Source: Lentzea terrae
GTDB taxonomy: Bacteria > Actinomycetota > Actinomycetes > Mycobacteriales > Pseudonocardiaceae
NCBI RefSeq assembly: GCF_003265345.1
Contig: NZ_QFWW01000004.1
Coordinates: 1,303 to 65,302, forward strand
DNA: 64,000 nucleotides
Reading direction: 5' to 3'
The notes under the pieces are model-generated. The model did no database searches, had not been told where the DNA came from, and saw nothing but the letters and a program-made list of their open reading frames with translations. Both the position numbers and the translations under genes were made by a program. The stretch's first letter is position 1, and the number at the start of each line of letters is the position of its first letter. Below are positions 35,217 through 45,599 of the stretch, piece by piece.

Positions 35217-37318
35217 CCTTCGCCGACCGCAACGCCCTTTACCTGCGCACCGCCATGGAAGTACTGCGAGAATCGGGCGGCCCATTAACCCGCAACGACG
35301 TAGCCGAACGGATCAGTGACCGGCTCGACCTGACCGAGGACGAGCTCATCCTGGACGAACGGGGCCGGGTCAAGTGGCGCGTCCAGATGGGGTTCCGAAC
35401 CTCGGAAGCGGTGACGGTGGGCTGGCTGACCAAGGGCGGCGGCTCGTGGACCATCACCGAGGCGGGGTTGCAGGCGCTACTGGACTTTCCTGGCACCGAA
35501 CTGCTGACCGAGCTTCGGCGCCTGTACCGAGCCCGCGGTCAGGCCGTGAGCAAGCGGCAGTATCGCGATCCGCGTTGGGCGACCGTCCTGAGCGCGCTGG
35601 AACTCGTCGGGCCGGGAAACTGGACCACCTACGGTGACCTGGCTGAGCTGGTCGGGATGTCGGGGCAGGCCATCGGCGGCTTCATGACAGAACATCCCAC
35701 TACCAATGGGTACCGAGTCATGACGGTCAACGGCACCATCTCACCCAACTTCCAGTGGTGGGACCCGAACCGTACCGAGACACCGAGAGAGGTGCTTGAG
35801 GCCGAGGGCGTCGAGTTCGACGAACGTGGTCGTGCCAATCCCAGTCAGCGGCTCACGGTCGCCGACTTCCGGGAGCTGTTGGCCGATCTTCTTCCGCAGC
35901 CCACCAGCAAACGGGCGTGGTTGGTGCGTGGGTCCTCCGTGGAGGGCCGGGACCTGGTGCCGGTGTGGCTGCGCAAAGGGTCGGTGTCGCTGGCCGCTTC
36001 CGGGCTACGCGCCATCACGTTGCCGATCTCTCGTGCGGAGCTGAAGTCCTTCGTGGACGAGGACTACCAGCACAAGCCGTACTCCGCGCGTGAGGCCAAA
36101 GTGGCCGAGTTCGAGGCGTTCTGCAACGGGATGCGGGACGGCGACCTTGTACTCACCACCACCCAGGGCAAGACCTACGTGGGACGCATCACCGGTGACG
36201 CCGAGTATGTCAGCTCCTCCGACCAGCGCTCGAACCTTCGCCGCACCGTCGACTGGCTCAACGACACGCGTCCAGTGCCATTCGCCAAGCTGCCCGACCC
36301 GCTGCCCGCGATGTTGCACAACCAGTCCGACGTCGTGAACCTCACCGGGAACCTCGCCGCGGTGGAGGCGTTGTTGCACGACCTGGACGTCGATGTCGAA
36401 ACCCCAGCGCCGGCTCCGCAGAAACCGCTCGAGTTCAAGCCAATCAGTCCCGAACTGGCCTATGAGCTGATGGTCGACCAGGCTTGGCTGCAGCGCCAGA
36501 CCGACCTGCTGTGGCACCGACGCCAGCTGATCCTCTACGGACCACCCGGTACTGGAAAGACCTTCCTCGCCCGCAAGATCGCCCAGCACCTGGCCGAACC
36601 GAGCGCGGTCAAGCTCGTGCAGTTCCACCCGTCCTATACCTACGAGGACTTCTTCGAAGGCTTCCGCCCGATGCCGCGCGACGACGGGCAGCTGGCCTTC
36701 GAGCTGCGGCCCGGACCGTTCCGCGCGCTGGTCGACGACGCCCGCCAGCATCCGTCCGACCCATACATCCTGATCATCGACGAGATCAACCGAGCCAACC
36801 TCGCCAAGGTGTTCGGAGAGCTGTACTTCCTCCTCGAGTACCGCGACGACTCGATCAGCCTGCTGTACTCGACCGAGGCCGACTTCACCCTGCCGAAGAA
36901 CGTGTTCGTGATCGGCACCATGAACACCACGGACCGGTCCATCGCGCTGGTCGACGCGGCGATTCGGCGCAGGTTCGCGTTCGTCGAGTTGCACCCCTCC
37001 CTGCCACCAACGCCAGGCCTGCTCCGCGAGTGGTTGCGGCGCCGCGACGAAGCTGGAGAGATCGTTTACCACGCCGATGCACCGGACCTGCTGGACGCGC
37101 TTAACCGCGCGATCGACGACCGCGACCTGGCCATCGGTCCTTCGTACCTGATGCACTCATACGTTTATCAGCGGCCGGATGCACTCGCTGAGGTGTGGGA
37201 GACATCGATCCTTCCGTTGCTGGAGGAGCATCATTACGGCAGCCCGCGCGAAGTGCTCGACCGATACCGTCTCGATGCCCTCCGCAAGACTCTCGACGCG
37301 CCGTCAACAGAGTCCTGA
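35213..37318 (+). CDS. mcrB: McrB-like GTPase/ATPase with winged-helix, ATL-like and EVE-like N-terminal domains
   Basis: The protein has 701 residues from the GTG at 35213 with GGGAG upstream. Residues 1-95 look like a winged-helix domain. About 120-190 ([20 protein letters not shown], then a [12 protein letters not shown] block) resemble the alkyltransferase-like DNA-binding fold. About 300-345 ([20 protein letters not shown]) resemble an EVE/PUA-type base-reading fold. The AAA+ motor follows: [11 protein letters not shown]alker [20 protein letters not shown]alker B, and [19 protein letters not shown], where McrB usually has NTADRS. McrB moves along DNA after binding modified bases and directs McrC. 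It overlaps mcrC by TGATG. Confidence 0.88.
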   Translation: MTFADRNALYLRTAMEVLRESGGPLTRNDVAERISDRLDLTEDELILDERGRVKWRVQMGFRTSEAVTVGWLTKGGGSWTITEAGLQALLDFPGTELLTELRRLYRARGQAVSKRQYRDPRWATVLSALELVGPGNWTTYGDLAELVGMSGQAIGGFMTEHPTTNGYRVMTVNGTISPNFQWWDPNRTETPREVLEAEGVEFDERGRANPSQRLTVADFRELLADLLPQPTSKRAWLVRGSSVEGRDLVPVWLRKGSVSLAASGLRAITLPISRAELKSFVDEDYQHKPYSAREAKVAEFEAFCNGMRDGDLVLTTTQGKTYVGRITGDAEYVSSSDQRSNLRRTVDWLNDTRPVPFAKLPDPLPAMLHNQSDVVNLTGNLAAVEALLHDLDVDVETPAPAPQKPLEFKPISPELAYELMVDQAWLQRQTDLLWHRRQLILYGPPGTGKTFLARKIAQHLAEPSAVKLVQFHPSYTYEDFFEGFRPMPRDDGQLAFELRPGPFRALVDDARQHPSDPYILIIDEINRANLAKVFGELYFLLEYRDDSISLLYSTEADFTLPKNVFVIGTMNTTDRSIALVDAAIRRRFAFVELHPSLPPTPGLLREWLRRRDEAGEIVYHADAPDLLDALNRAIDDRDLAIGPSYLMHSYVYQRPDALAEVWETSILPLLEEHHYGSPREVLDRYRLDALRKTLDAPSTES

Positions 37319-38493
37319 TGCCCACCGTTGAGCTTGACGAGTTCGGCAGCTCGACCCACCCGCTCACAATCGAGCAGGGCCAGTGGCTCGCCCGTTCAGG
37401 GACAGTCTCGGCCGCACCTTCCGCGCTGATACCGGGCCACTGGGATGTTTCGGCCCGTGGCAAGGTAGGCGCTGCCCGGATCGGCGATGTCGAGCTCTGG
37501 ATTCGTCCGAAGCTCGACATCGCCCGGCTGCTGTTCATGGTCGGTTACGCGATCGATCCGAAAGGATGGCGTGACGACGAGATCGCCATGGCCATCGGCG
37601 ATGATCTGGTGCCCGCGGTCGCCAACGCCCTGTGGCGGCAGACCGAACGGGCGGTGCGCCAGGGATTGCTCCAGGGATATCGCGAAATCGAAGAAACCAC
37701 GTACGTTCTCCGCGGTCGGCTGCGAGAGTCTGATCAACTCCGCCGACATCACGGACGCGTGATACCCATGGAACTGCGACACGACGATTTCACCATGGAC
37801 ATCGCGGAGAACCAGATCCTGCTGGCAGCGATCACACGGATGCTCGCGGTTCCCCGAGTAGATCAGCGATCTCGGCACCGACTGACGGCGCTGCGCCTGC
37901 GGCTTGCGGACGTGACCACTCTCGTTCGCGGTGCACGACTGCCGAGTTGGCGGCCGAACCGGCTCAACGCCCGCTACCACACAGCTCTTCGACTCGCGGA
38001 GATCGTCTGGCAGGCCACCTCACCCGAGCACGCGCCCGGCGCCGTGAACACCACCGGTCTCCTGTTCGACCTCGCCAAGATCTTCGAGGACTTCGTCACG
38101 GTCGCACTCGTCGAGTCGCTACCGACGCACTCCTCCGGCACCGCACACCGTCAGTACCCGTGCTCGCTCGACGAGGCCGCTGCCGTGCGAATGAAGCCCG
38201 ACCTGGTGTGGCGCGCTGGTGGCGTCGCCGCAGCTGTCGTGGATGCCAAGTACAAGCAGGAGAAACCAGAGGGTTATCCCAATGCGGACCTGTACCAGAT
38301 GCTGGCCTACTGCACCTCGCTCGGACTCCGCCGCGGCCACCTTGTCTACGCCAAAGGAAACGGTCTGCCAGCACTGCATGCGGTACGACGTGGTGGTGTG
38401 GAGATCGTCTGCCACGCATTGGACCTGACGCTGAAGCCGACGGAGCTGTTGAACCAGATCGACAGACTCGCCGCGGAACTGACCGGCACGTAG
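37318..38493 (+). CDS. mcrC: McrC-type nuclease subunit of the 5-methylcytosine restriction system
   Basis: The protein has 391 residues from the ATG at 37318, coupled to mcrB. The N-terminal half has the McrC pattern (RGKVGAARIGDVELWIRPKL; LLFMVGYAIDP). The PD-(D/E)xK nuclease core is intact: KPDLVWRAGGVAAAVVDAKY K, with the Asp and the D-A-K catalytic set, then LYQMLAYCTSLGL. McrBC cuts DNA bearing modified cytosines, so with a chromosomal C5 methyltransferase at 60.4 kb the two specificities must not overlap. Confidence 0.88.
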   Translation: MPTVELDEFGSSTHPLTIEQGQWLARSGTVSAAPSALIPGHWDVSARGKVGAARIGDVELWIRPKLDIARLLFMVGYAIDPKGWRDDEIAMAIGDDLVPAVANALWRQTERAVRQGLLQGYREIEETTYVLRGRLRESDQLRRHHGRVIPMELRHDDFTMDIAENQILLAAITRMLAVPRVDQRSRHRLTALRLRLADVTTLVRGARLPSWRPNRLNARYHTALRLAEIVWQATSPEHAPGAVNTTGLLFDLAKIFEDFVTVALVESLPTHSSGTAHRQYPCSLDEAAAVRMKPDLVWRAGGVAAAVVDAKYKQEKPEGYPNADLYQMLAYCTSLGLRRGHLVYAKGNGLPALHAVRRGGVEIVCHALDLTLKPTELLNQIDRLAAELTGT

Positions 38494-40301
38494 GAAGCGC
38501 TTTGTGAGGATGACGCGTGTTTCGCCGAGCGGCGCACCACGACTTCGTCTGTAACGGCATCGCCAGCTTGTTCGCCGCCTTCGGCATCGCCGAGCAAGCG
38601 ACCTCGGTCCCGGCCATGGCTCGGCCGGACCGCCGTCCCCTGATCGGACCACGAGCCGAACTGCTTCCGGTGTCGTCTCGATGTTCGACGACACCGGCCG
38701 ACGTTACTGGTACATGAATGTGTGCTCGAGCGGCTTCCATGACGGTGTCGGAGGAGTGCGGACCGTCGTAGGACCAGGTCTGGCCGGCGAGCTCACGACC
38801 ATCAAGTTCGGTGGTGTTCATGCTGTTGCGCCTTCCTGATTGTCGGTCCGGCGGTCGGCGATGCGGTCCTGTGGGTGCTCGCCGAGCGCGTCGACGTCGG
38901 CCAGGCCGGCGTGGTGGGTCTGTGTTATCGCTTGGCCGATGGCAGCGCTGAGGTGGTCGCAGCCCGCGGATTCGAAGTCACCGCGGACTCCGCATCCTGG
39001 CCGGCTCGGTCATACCGACGGCTGCCGTGGTGCTGCGGCGCGGCGGAGCCGTTGGCGATCGCGTGCCCGGCCGGGCACCGGCAGGTCGAACCACACGGGA
39101 TCGGCGAGCCTCCAGTGGTAAGTGCCGGACTCGTGTTGGCCCAGGCGTGCCTGCGGAGTTGGCTCGGTCGTGGCGCAGGCTTCGACGGAGGCGTCCGCGT
39201 CGGACCCGGCGGACTGATCACCTGCAGGTCAGGCGCCTCTTGGTGTCGATCGTGCCGACGTCGGTGTCGCCGCGACAGAGTTCCGCACCAACCTCTACAC
39301 CGCGCCGACCACGCAACGTGTCGCGATCTTGATCGTCTACTGCGGAGTCGGCAGTATCTACGTCGGTTACACCGCCCTCATGCTCTGGCGGGCGGCTCAC
39401 CATCTGTCCGGCTGGATTGCACTCCCTGCCGTTCTCTACTCGGGCCTACTCGTCGCAATCGCGCTCTCGTGGCGCCGCAGCACGGCGGGTCATGATGTTC
39501 GTGATCTTTCTACGGCGACGCCATAACGTCGCATGCCGCGTGCTGAGAAATTCTCAACGATGAGGAATATCTCGGGGATGGAATTGGGTCGGTGGGGCGT
39601 CATGCGTCGATCTTGGATCATGGAATGCCGGAGTCTGGCTCATCGGTCGCTGGCAGTGACAAAGGTTGATCTTGCGTCCAGCGCGGCCTTGTGTCAGGCG
39701 ACGCTGCAGCCCCGAACGGCAGTCGATTGCGGTCGCGAGGCATGGCCCGACTCCGAGGTTACATCGAAGGTAATTAGGTGCTGGTGGGTCTAACTTCTTT
39801 GGCGAGTTGGTCGGGCTGGCTTCTGTTCGCCGACTCTGTGATCGACACGCCGGGCTGGGTCGTCGGCCAGGCAGTTCATCGCCTCGTTCGCCCTGTGCTC
39901 TGCGATACCGACGTCCAAGTCATGAGGATTGAGGCTGGGTGATCTGAGAAAGCATTTCCGTCCGGTCTATATCCAATGCAATGGAATACTTATGTGCCGC
40001 CGTAACGCACTGAACAACGTGGCGCCACCTGATACCCTGGCCGCTCATCTCGTCCTCGCGGCAATCCGCACCGACCCCTGTGGGCCTGGAGGAGCTGGGT
40101 TGAACGGAACCTGCAAAGCTTAATCTCGTGTCGTGACTGCGGTTCAGCTTGTTGCAGGGGCACGGTGGCGTGCTCGGCTGTTCACTCCTGACGTGATGGG
40201 CGTGGTGGCGATCTTGGACGATAGGGATTCGGCAGGGGATTGATGTACGACTTCGGTTTGCATCTCGAAAATTTCTCTCAAGGCAGATCGCGCCGTTTTT
40301 G
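38494..40301. other. Decayed region without a confident gene
   Basis: Minus strand from 38821 reads ELDGRELAGQTWSYDGPHSS and DTVMEAARA, the start of a familiar but unnamed actinomycete protein, then breaks. Plus strand 39250-39526 reads a start-less membrane segment (VGYTALMLWRAAHHLSGWIA). Everything else is short shadows. I regard this as several gene scraps. Confidence 0.5.
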
Positions 40302-40796
40302 GTGGTGCGGGTAGTGGCCTTGGAGTCGTTCATGTTGCTAGGCGCGGCTGGTGGGTCATTCCGCGGACTCATCGACCTGTACGGCCAGTTGATGCGGTGG
40401 CATACCGCTCGCCGTGAACATCGAGCCCGCCGGGTGCGGACGCGACGCACGACCCACTCGATGCCGCCGTCGTTGACTGACTACGTCGACGCCATCCCGG
40501 AAGCGATCGCCTTCGTAGTACACGCACTCTTGGGAGCTGGGGCTGCGGCTTTGTTTGGCGGGACCGGTCAGGTGAGCGGTGCCTATGCGGCGGTATTGGT
40601 GGGGGCGTCGGCACCGGCGTTGCTGATGCAAATTGGCCAGCTGAAGAGTGTCAAGGATGTCGTAGGCGGAGGAGTGGCCGTGACGGGCGACGCGGTTGCA
40701 GACGAGGTCAGGCGAAGACCACGTCAGGCCCCATCGCGAGGTTCGTCCAGCGGGGAACCCGCACTCCGCGTTACTGGGGCATCCGATGAAGGGTGA
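40302..40796 (+). CDS. Small membrane protein, partner of the NPCBM-like gene
   Basis: About 164 residues from the GTG at 40302 (or the ATG at 40332, MLLGAAGGSFRG). A basic middle part is followed by two hydrophobic segments (AIAFVVHALLGAGAAALFGG and SGAYAAVLVGASAPALLMQI) and a basic tail. No family is named. It overlaps the next gene. Confidence 0.6.
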   Translation: MVRVVALESFMLLGAAGGSFRGLIDLYGQLMRWHTARREHRARRVRTRRTTHSMPPSLTDYVDAIPEAIAFVVHALLGAGAAALFGGTGQVSGAYAAVLVGASAPALLMQIGQLKSVKDVVGGGVAVTGDAVADEVRRRPRQAPSRGSSSGEPALRVTGASDEG

Positions 40797-41562
40797 GTTG
40801 GCTTGGGGGCGCATCGCGAGCCACATCTTCGGGCTCAACCGGCACACTGTTGCTTCGATGCCGCAGCGTGCCAGCGTTAGGCACAGCCTTGCACGCAGAT
40901 GTGTCGCTGCGATTCTGGGTGTCGAACTGGCGATGCACGTGAACAGGCCCTGCTCGCAGGAGGCGCATGACCGTAGCGAAAAGGGCGATGCGGCCGAAAA
41001 CTACTTAACTCGAAAGTGGGAGCGTCGCTATTCGTGGGCGGCGGCCATTGTTGCAGCAGTTATGTTTCCATTAGCTGCCGCAGGCTGGTCGTTCCAACTG
41101 TATTATCAGTCTCAGCTTGTTCAGATGGATGCGTCGCTAGGTAGCTCGGGACCGCACTCCGAGGAGTATCTCGGTGATCTTAGTCCTTCGGCGGGAAGTC
41201 GGCTTGTCTCGGAGTTCGTTACGTTTTCAGATCTTCCGCTAAAGGACTTCCTGGTGGCCCGACTCGCGGACAACTGCCTTGATGTAAATTTCACCGAATA
41301 TGACTTGGGTGGAAAGTTTTCCTCCTTCTCTGCCGTTGTGGGCGTCACTGATCATTCAGCCGATGCTCAGACAACGGTTGAGGTGAAATTGCTTGTCGAC
41401 GCGCGCCCGGTTGAAACTGTCCTTGTAAGCAGAGAGAGTGCAGCCTTGGTCCGTGCCGATGTCGCCGCCGTCAAACGGCTGACCATCCAATGGCGCCAAG
41501 TTCAGCCTGCTGTCTGCGGTGCGAACTATCTGGCTTTCGGTAATGCGGGTTTGGGCCTCTAA
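40786..41562 (+). CDS. Membrane-anchored NPCBM/NEW2-like domain protein
   Basis: About 258 residues; the start is uncertain (ATG at 40786 overlaps the upstream gene; an internal ATG at 40858 is possible). One membrane helix lies at about 84-108 (AAAIVAAVMFPLAAAGWSFQ). The outside part reads FSSFSAVVGVTDHSADAQTT, VEVKLLVDARP and VKRLTIQW, the pattern of NPCBM-like carbohydrate-binding domains that trail actinobacterial sensors. With the preceding membrane protein it could form a surface sensor; this is inference. Confidence 0.6.
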   Translation: MKGELAWGRIASHIFGLNRHTVASMPQRASVRHSLARRCVAAILGVELAMHVNRPCSQEAHDRSEKGDAAENYLTRKWERRYSWAAAIVAAVMFPLAAAGWSFQLYYQSQLVQMDASLGSSGPHSEEYLGDLSPSAGSRLVSEFVTFSDLPLKDFLVARLADNCLDVNFTEYDLGGKFSSFSAVVGVTDHSADAQTTVEVKLLVDARPVETVLVSRESAALVRADVAAVKRLTIQWRQVQPAVCGANYLAFGNAGLGL

Positions 41563-41567
41563 AACCG

Positions 41568-41675
41568 GAGAGCTCTCCGACCGCAGCCGCATCTCGACAC
41601 ACATCATCGAAAAGCTCGAGAAGGCTCACCGCTGAACTCATCTGTGATCGGCGAGAAGTCGTCACGGGCCTTCGC
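41568..41675 (+). pseudogene. Second 3' end of lsr2
   Basis: The sequence reads GELSDRSRISTHIIEKLEKA HR and a stop, with about 40 bases of matching downstream sequence (CTGAACTC-TCTGTGA). It corresponds to lsr2 codons about 95-117 and its 3' flank at 20135-20240. Similarity is clear but not perfect. Only the tail exists, directly after the NPCBM-like gene, in the same orientation as intact lsr2. Confidence 0.7.
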
Positions 41676-41740
41676 ATCCTGATCAGCGTCGCCGCCGTGT
41701 GCTGGCGGATATGAAACCGGATCGGCAACCGGCCGTGCCT

Positions 41741-44230
41741 TTACTGCCCAGGCGAAACTGGAACGCGAGCGGCGACCTGCTGTTGGACCTGGGCGTAGAC
41801 ATCGACGGCGAGTTCGGGAGCCACCCAGAGAGATAGAGCAACAGCGAAGTCGACACGCTCACCGTGAAGGCCGCCTGCCTGCTCTTTGCAATGCACTGTG
41901 AGGTTGAGGTCAGTTCCAATGCCAACACCGACGGCCTTGGTCACTTCCCAGACTGTGTGCTGCAGTGTGCCGCGTTTTGGGCGATCTCCGCCCACGTCGA
42001 CTGCAGTGCCGAGATTGGTCAAGCCGCTCGGCTGTGAGAAGTCCAGCGCGGCACATCGGTATTGGCGGTGCCTCCAGTTGACTGGCGACAACCACGCGAG
42101 AGTTCCGATAACCCGTTTGACTCCGCGCTGATGGAGCCCGTCCGGGAGTGGAAATGACAGGGTGCGCTGCTCGTTGGCGCCGATATCATCCACGAACAGG
42201 ATGCTGGCTTCGTGCGGTTCGCACCCACCTGCGAGGTCTCGCAACACCACGCCATAGCCATGGGCGTACGGCTGGAGGGCCTCATCGGCGAGAAGATCAT
42301 TTGGCACCCTGGCGGAATGTGCGACGAGTGCCTTCGTCGCAACGGCCAGTTCGGACCGCGTCAGGGTCCGGTTCGTGATACCGAGTACGGCGTCGACCGC
42401 CCTTGCGGCCGCCCGAGACACGGCCGCTGCCGCGGGGCTCGTGCCCACTGTGAAGACTTCCGCACCCCCAGGTGAGGCCACCTTGATACCAGGGCCGTAG
42501 GCGGATTGCGGTGCTGGGCGTGGTTCCGTTTCGGTGGGCGTTATCGGCGACTGGAAGAGCGTTCTCCCGCCGGGCGCGAGCAGGTCCGGTTTGACGGATC
42601 GCCGGTGTCCAGCGCCGAGTGCGCTTGCCGGATTGACGATGAGCTCGCCGTCGGCCGGATCGAAGCGGTACCCGAGGTGCACTGCTCCTGCACCGTCAGA
42701 GTTCAGCGCACCGATGGTCAGGGCATTGAGGGAGTCGCCAGGTGAGAGAAGACTGCGGCGTGGCACGGCATCGGCCACGAGTGCGTTCACCGCTTTAGCC
42801 CGTGCGGCACCAGTCAGTGAGGACAACCCGTTGGTTCCCGACGGGACAGTCAGCGAGCGGTGGTTGCCGGCAGAGACAATCACCACCACGCCATAGGTGG
42901 CACTGAGCCAATCGATGGTGCGGGCCCACGACGACAGCACACCGTCGAACGGCGCGGCGGGGTCGCCTACCGACAGGTTGATGACCACGACCGAATCACC
43001 GCTCGGGCCGACAGTGCCGTCACCCTCAAAGAGTTCGCGGAAGACACGGCGCATGAGATCGGGCGCTAGTTCGGCGTCGCGTAGCTCCTCCACGCGGTCC
43101 TGCGTGTCAAGCGCCGGCGTGAGGATCGGGCGCACCAGGATCGGACGCGCGGCGGCAGATGTGGAGTCGGACAAATCGCCCCAAACGCATACAGAGGCCA
43201 TCGCCGTGCCGTGACGCCGAAGTTCGGTTTCGGAAGCGGTGTCAGAGGCAAGATCGTCCGGGTCGAAGACGATTACGCGACCGGCGAGCAGCGGGTGGTT
43301 GGCAACGGGAACTCCGTCCAGAACGCAGAGTACGGGCTCTCCTGCGGGAGGTGCGGAGTCTGGAAGTGACCTCGCGGGAGTCGCATCGGAAAAGGAGACG
43401 GACTGCGTGGTTGCTCGCAGATACATCACGTGACTTGACTTCACGGCCGCGACAGCGTCGAAGTTGCCAGTCGCCAGCTGCTGAAGCAGGTCGAGCGGGA
43501 CTGTGCACTTCATCCCGTGGTAGCCGACCTCTTCGATCTGTGCCGCCGATACAACCCGTCCGCCGGATTCGACGACGAGGGCAGACACTTCGCTCTCGGC
43601 CTTCAGGCGCAGAGACGCCGAACGGCGGTACCAGAGTTCGATCTCAACGGTGTGCTCGCCTGGCAACATGCCGCTCAGCGCGGCAGCCAGTTCTGCAATC
43701 CGAATACGGTCCTGAGGCCCCCATGGGCGAACGTCCTTGAGATGCTCGAAGAGATTGCGCAGCGGTGCGTAGCCTGCGCTTACCTGTCCGGTGCGCTGCC
43801 ACTGCCGCCACTGGCCAAGGATGTTCGCCTTCGACTGCTCGTTGATGCACACGGCATGAAGGCAACCGGTTACCGGCAACTGTTGGGCGACCGTCTTCCG
43901 CGGAAAGTCAGGGTCGGGATCATAGTCGCGCTCGACCTCTGTGAGAATTTCGAGTCCCGCGAGTTCTGCGACTCTGGCCAGGTCGACTCGCTCATCGACA
44001 GCTTCGAACACGACCACCAGCTGCGGGTCACTCGCTCCGAGGGACTGAGTCAGAGTTGCCTGCTCAGAGAACGCTTCGTCGAGGCCCTGGAACTGACCAC
44101 TGAGTCGAGTTCCTTGCCGGCTTCTTGATGGAAGATCGACCTTGGAGCTTGCCCTGGCAGTGGGTGCGAACGATGCCACCGGCCCGACCTGACCCCACAA
44201 CACAGGCCTCTCGACGCCTCCGTCAGTCAC
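41741..44230 (-). CDS. Subtilisin-like (S8) serine protease
   Basis: The protein has 829 residues from the GTG at 44230, overlapping the ATPase stop by 8 bases. The first 290 residues are a non-catalytic N-terminal part without signal peptide, so the protein is cytoplasmic. The triad is intact: Asp in VLCVLDGVPVANHPLL, His in ELRRHGTAMASV, Ser in FTVGTSPAAAAVS, and VVIVSAGNH for the oxyanion Asn. The C-terminal 200 residues form a beta-rich domain. Pairs of an intracellular subtilase with an AAA ATPase are recurrent on mobile islands, with an anti-phage role proposed. The ATPase would feed or gate substrate. Confidence 0.88.
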   Translation of the reverse strand: MTDGGVERPVLWGQVGPVASFAPTARASSKVDLPSRSRQGTRLSGQFQGLDEAFSEQATLTQSLGASDPQLVVVFEAVDERVDLARVAELAGLEILTEVERDYDPDPDFPRKTVAQQLPVTGCLHAVCINEQSKANILGQWRQWQRTGQVSAGYAPLRNLFEHLKDVRPWGPQDRIRIAELAAALSGMLPGEHTVEIELWYRRSASLRLKAESEVSALVVESGGRVVSAAQIEEVGYHGMKCTVPLDLLQQLATGNFDAVAAVKSSHVMYLRATTQSVSFSDATPARSLPDSAPPAGEPVLCVLDGVPVANHPLLAGRVIVFDPDDLASDTASETELRRHGTAMASVCVWGDLSDSTSAAARPILVRPILTPALDTQDRVEELRDAELAPDLMRRVFRELFEGDGTVGPSGDSVVVINLSVGDPAAPFDGVLSSWARTIDWLSATYGVVVIVSAGNHRSLTVPSGTNGLSSLTGAARAKAVNALVADAVPRRSLLSPGDSLNALTIGALNSDGAGAVHLGYRFDPADGELIVNPASALGAGHRRSVKPDLLAPGGRTLFQSPITPTETEPRPAPQSAYGPGIKVASPGGAEVFTVGTSPAAAAVSRAAARAVDAVLGITNRTLTRSELAVATKALVAHSARVPNDLLADEALQPYAHGYGVVLRDLAGGCEPHEASILFVDDIGANEQRTLSFPLPDGLHQRGVKRVIGTLAWLSPVNWRHRQYRCAALDFSQPSGLTNLGTAVDVGGDRPKRGTLQHTVWEVTKAVGVGIGTDLNLTVHCKEQAGGLHGERVDFAVALSLWVAPELAVDVYAQVQQQVAARVPVSPGQ

Positions 44231-45200
44231 CGGCTTCCGGCTTCGCTCGATGGCTCCAGGACTTCAACAGGCGTTCGGTGACAGCCTCCGGATCGGAATC
44301 GAAACCGTCGAGAATCTGACGCCGCTGCACGTCCGAGGCGAAGTCCTCCAGCTCCGCGTAACTCACATCCCGAAGGCGATCTGCGATCGTTCGTTCGGAT
44401 TTCCCGAGCTTCACGCCTGTGCGGGCTGCCCAGGCCCGGAGCCACTCGATCTTCCCTTCGCGGCTAGCACTGGGCAGGGAAAGCCGGAGCTGCATCCGTC
44501 GCCAGACAGCGCGGTCCAGAAGTTCCGCATGGTTCGTTGCCGCGACCACGATGACATGGCTTGGAAGCCGGTCAACCTGGAGCAGGAGCGAACTCACGAC
44601 TCGTTTGATTTCGCCGGTCTCGTGAGTGTCGCCTCGCTCCTTTGCCACTGCGTCGAACTCGTCGAAGAACAAGACACAGGGACGGATGCGGACTGCGGAG
44701 AACAACGCCTCCAGTCTGCTGGCCGTTTCGCCGAGGAAGGAACCGATGAGGCCCTCGTAGCGAACGGTCAACAGGGGGACAGCCACCTCTGTTGCGATGG
44801 CCTCCGCCAACGACGTCTTACCGCTACCAGGCGGACCTTCGAGGAGTACGCGGTGGCGCGGCTCCACCCCATGGCTTCGGAGCAAATCGCGGCGATGGTG
44901 CTCCTCAATAAGATCCGTTACGGCATGCCGGACCACCGTCGGGAGCACGAGCTCGTTCAGCCGCCGGAGCGGCTCCGTCTCGTGGAGCAGTCCTGCTGAC
45001 TCTCGAGGCCGTGTGAGCGGGGACACGGAGGAACCTGGGTTACGACGACGAGTGAGGGCCTCGGCCAGCTGTGAAGCGAGCACGCTGTGCTTCTTGGCGT
45101 TCTCTTCAGCGATGAGTGCCTCCGCGGCACGGCGAAACGCCAGCTCATCGTTGCCAACACCGGACTGGACCAGCGCGACGAGCAAGTCTCCGCGCGCCAT
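44223..45200 (-). CDS. AAA ATPase paired with the subtilase
   Basis: The protein has 325 residues with an ATG start and a strong AAGGAAGG site. A helical N-terminus of about 85 residues is followed by a CDC48/FtsH-type AAA domain: Walker A LLEGPPGSGKTSLA, Walker B CVLFFDEFDAVAKER, sensor 1 VVAATNHAELLDRAVWRRM. A lysine-rich end overlaps the subtilase start. Substrate remodelling for the protease is the likely role. The two genes form one operon. Confidence 0.88.
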   Translation of the reverse strand: MARGDLLVALVQSGVGNDELAFRRAAEALIAEENAKKHSVLASQLAEALTRRRNPGSSVSPLTRPRESAGLLHETEPLRRLNELVLPTVVRHAVTDLIEEHHRRDLLRSHGVEPRHRVLLEGPPGSGKTSLAEAIATEVAVPLLTVRYEGLIGSFLGETASRLEALFSAVRIRPCVLFFDEFDAVAKERGDTHETGEIKRVVSSLLLQVDRLPSHVIVVAATNHAELLDRAVWRRMQLRLSLPSASREGKIEWLRAWAARTGVKLGKSERTIADRLRDVSYAELEDFASDVQRRQILDGFDSDPEAVTERLLKSWSHRAKPEAGD

Positions 45201-45599
45201 GATCCTTCCTTCCTTTCGTCCGCTGCGTCATTGTCGCAGAATCAAGGTCTTCTTGGGGGAACCGGGATGCCTAGATCGAGGTCAGATAGCGCGATCGCAT
45301 CGAGCTGTCCTGCGCGGCACCAGGGCCAGTACCTTGACCAACATTGTCACTGCCGCTGCGGTGCTGATCAGCACCAGCACCACGATCACCAAGGCCGGCC
45401 GCCACCAGATTGCGCCACCTCGTGGTCATCTCACCAGATGATCATCGCGCGGCTGGGCGAACATGGGCCTAGCAAGGTCACCCGCTGATGACATCGCGCA
45501 TTGATGTGTCGTGAGTTGACAGCCGATCGTGGCATGGTCCAGAAGCCTGGCATCGCGTGAATGAGCGACTACCAGCCATCCGCATTGGAGTCGGTTCCG

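Noticed and set aside
36500-37104. 206-residue Arg-rich plus-strand frame inside mcrB
   Set aside because: An out-of-frame shadow of the McrB AAA+ domain.
38517-39793. Several open frames of 60-240 residues on both strands
   Set aside because: They lack ribosome sites and domains and overlap one another; only gene scraps can be supported.
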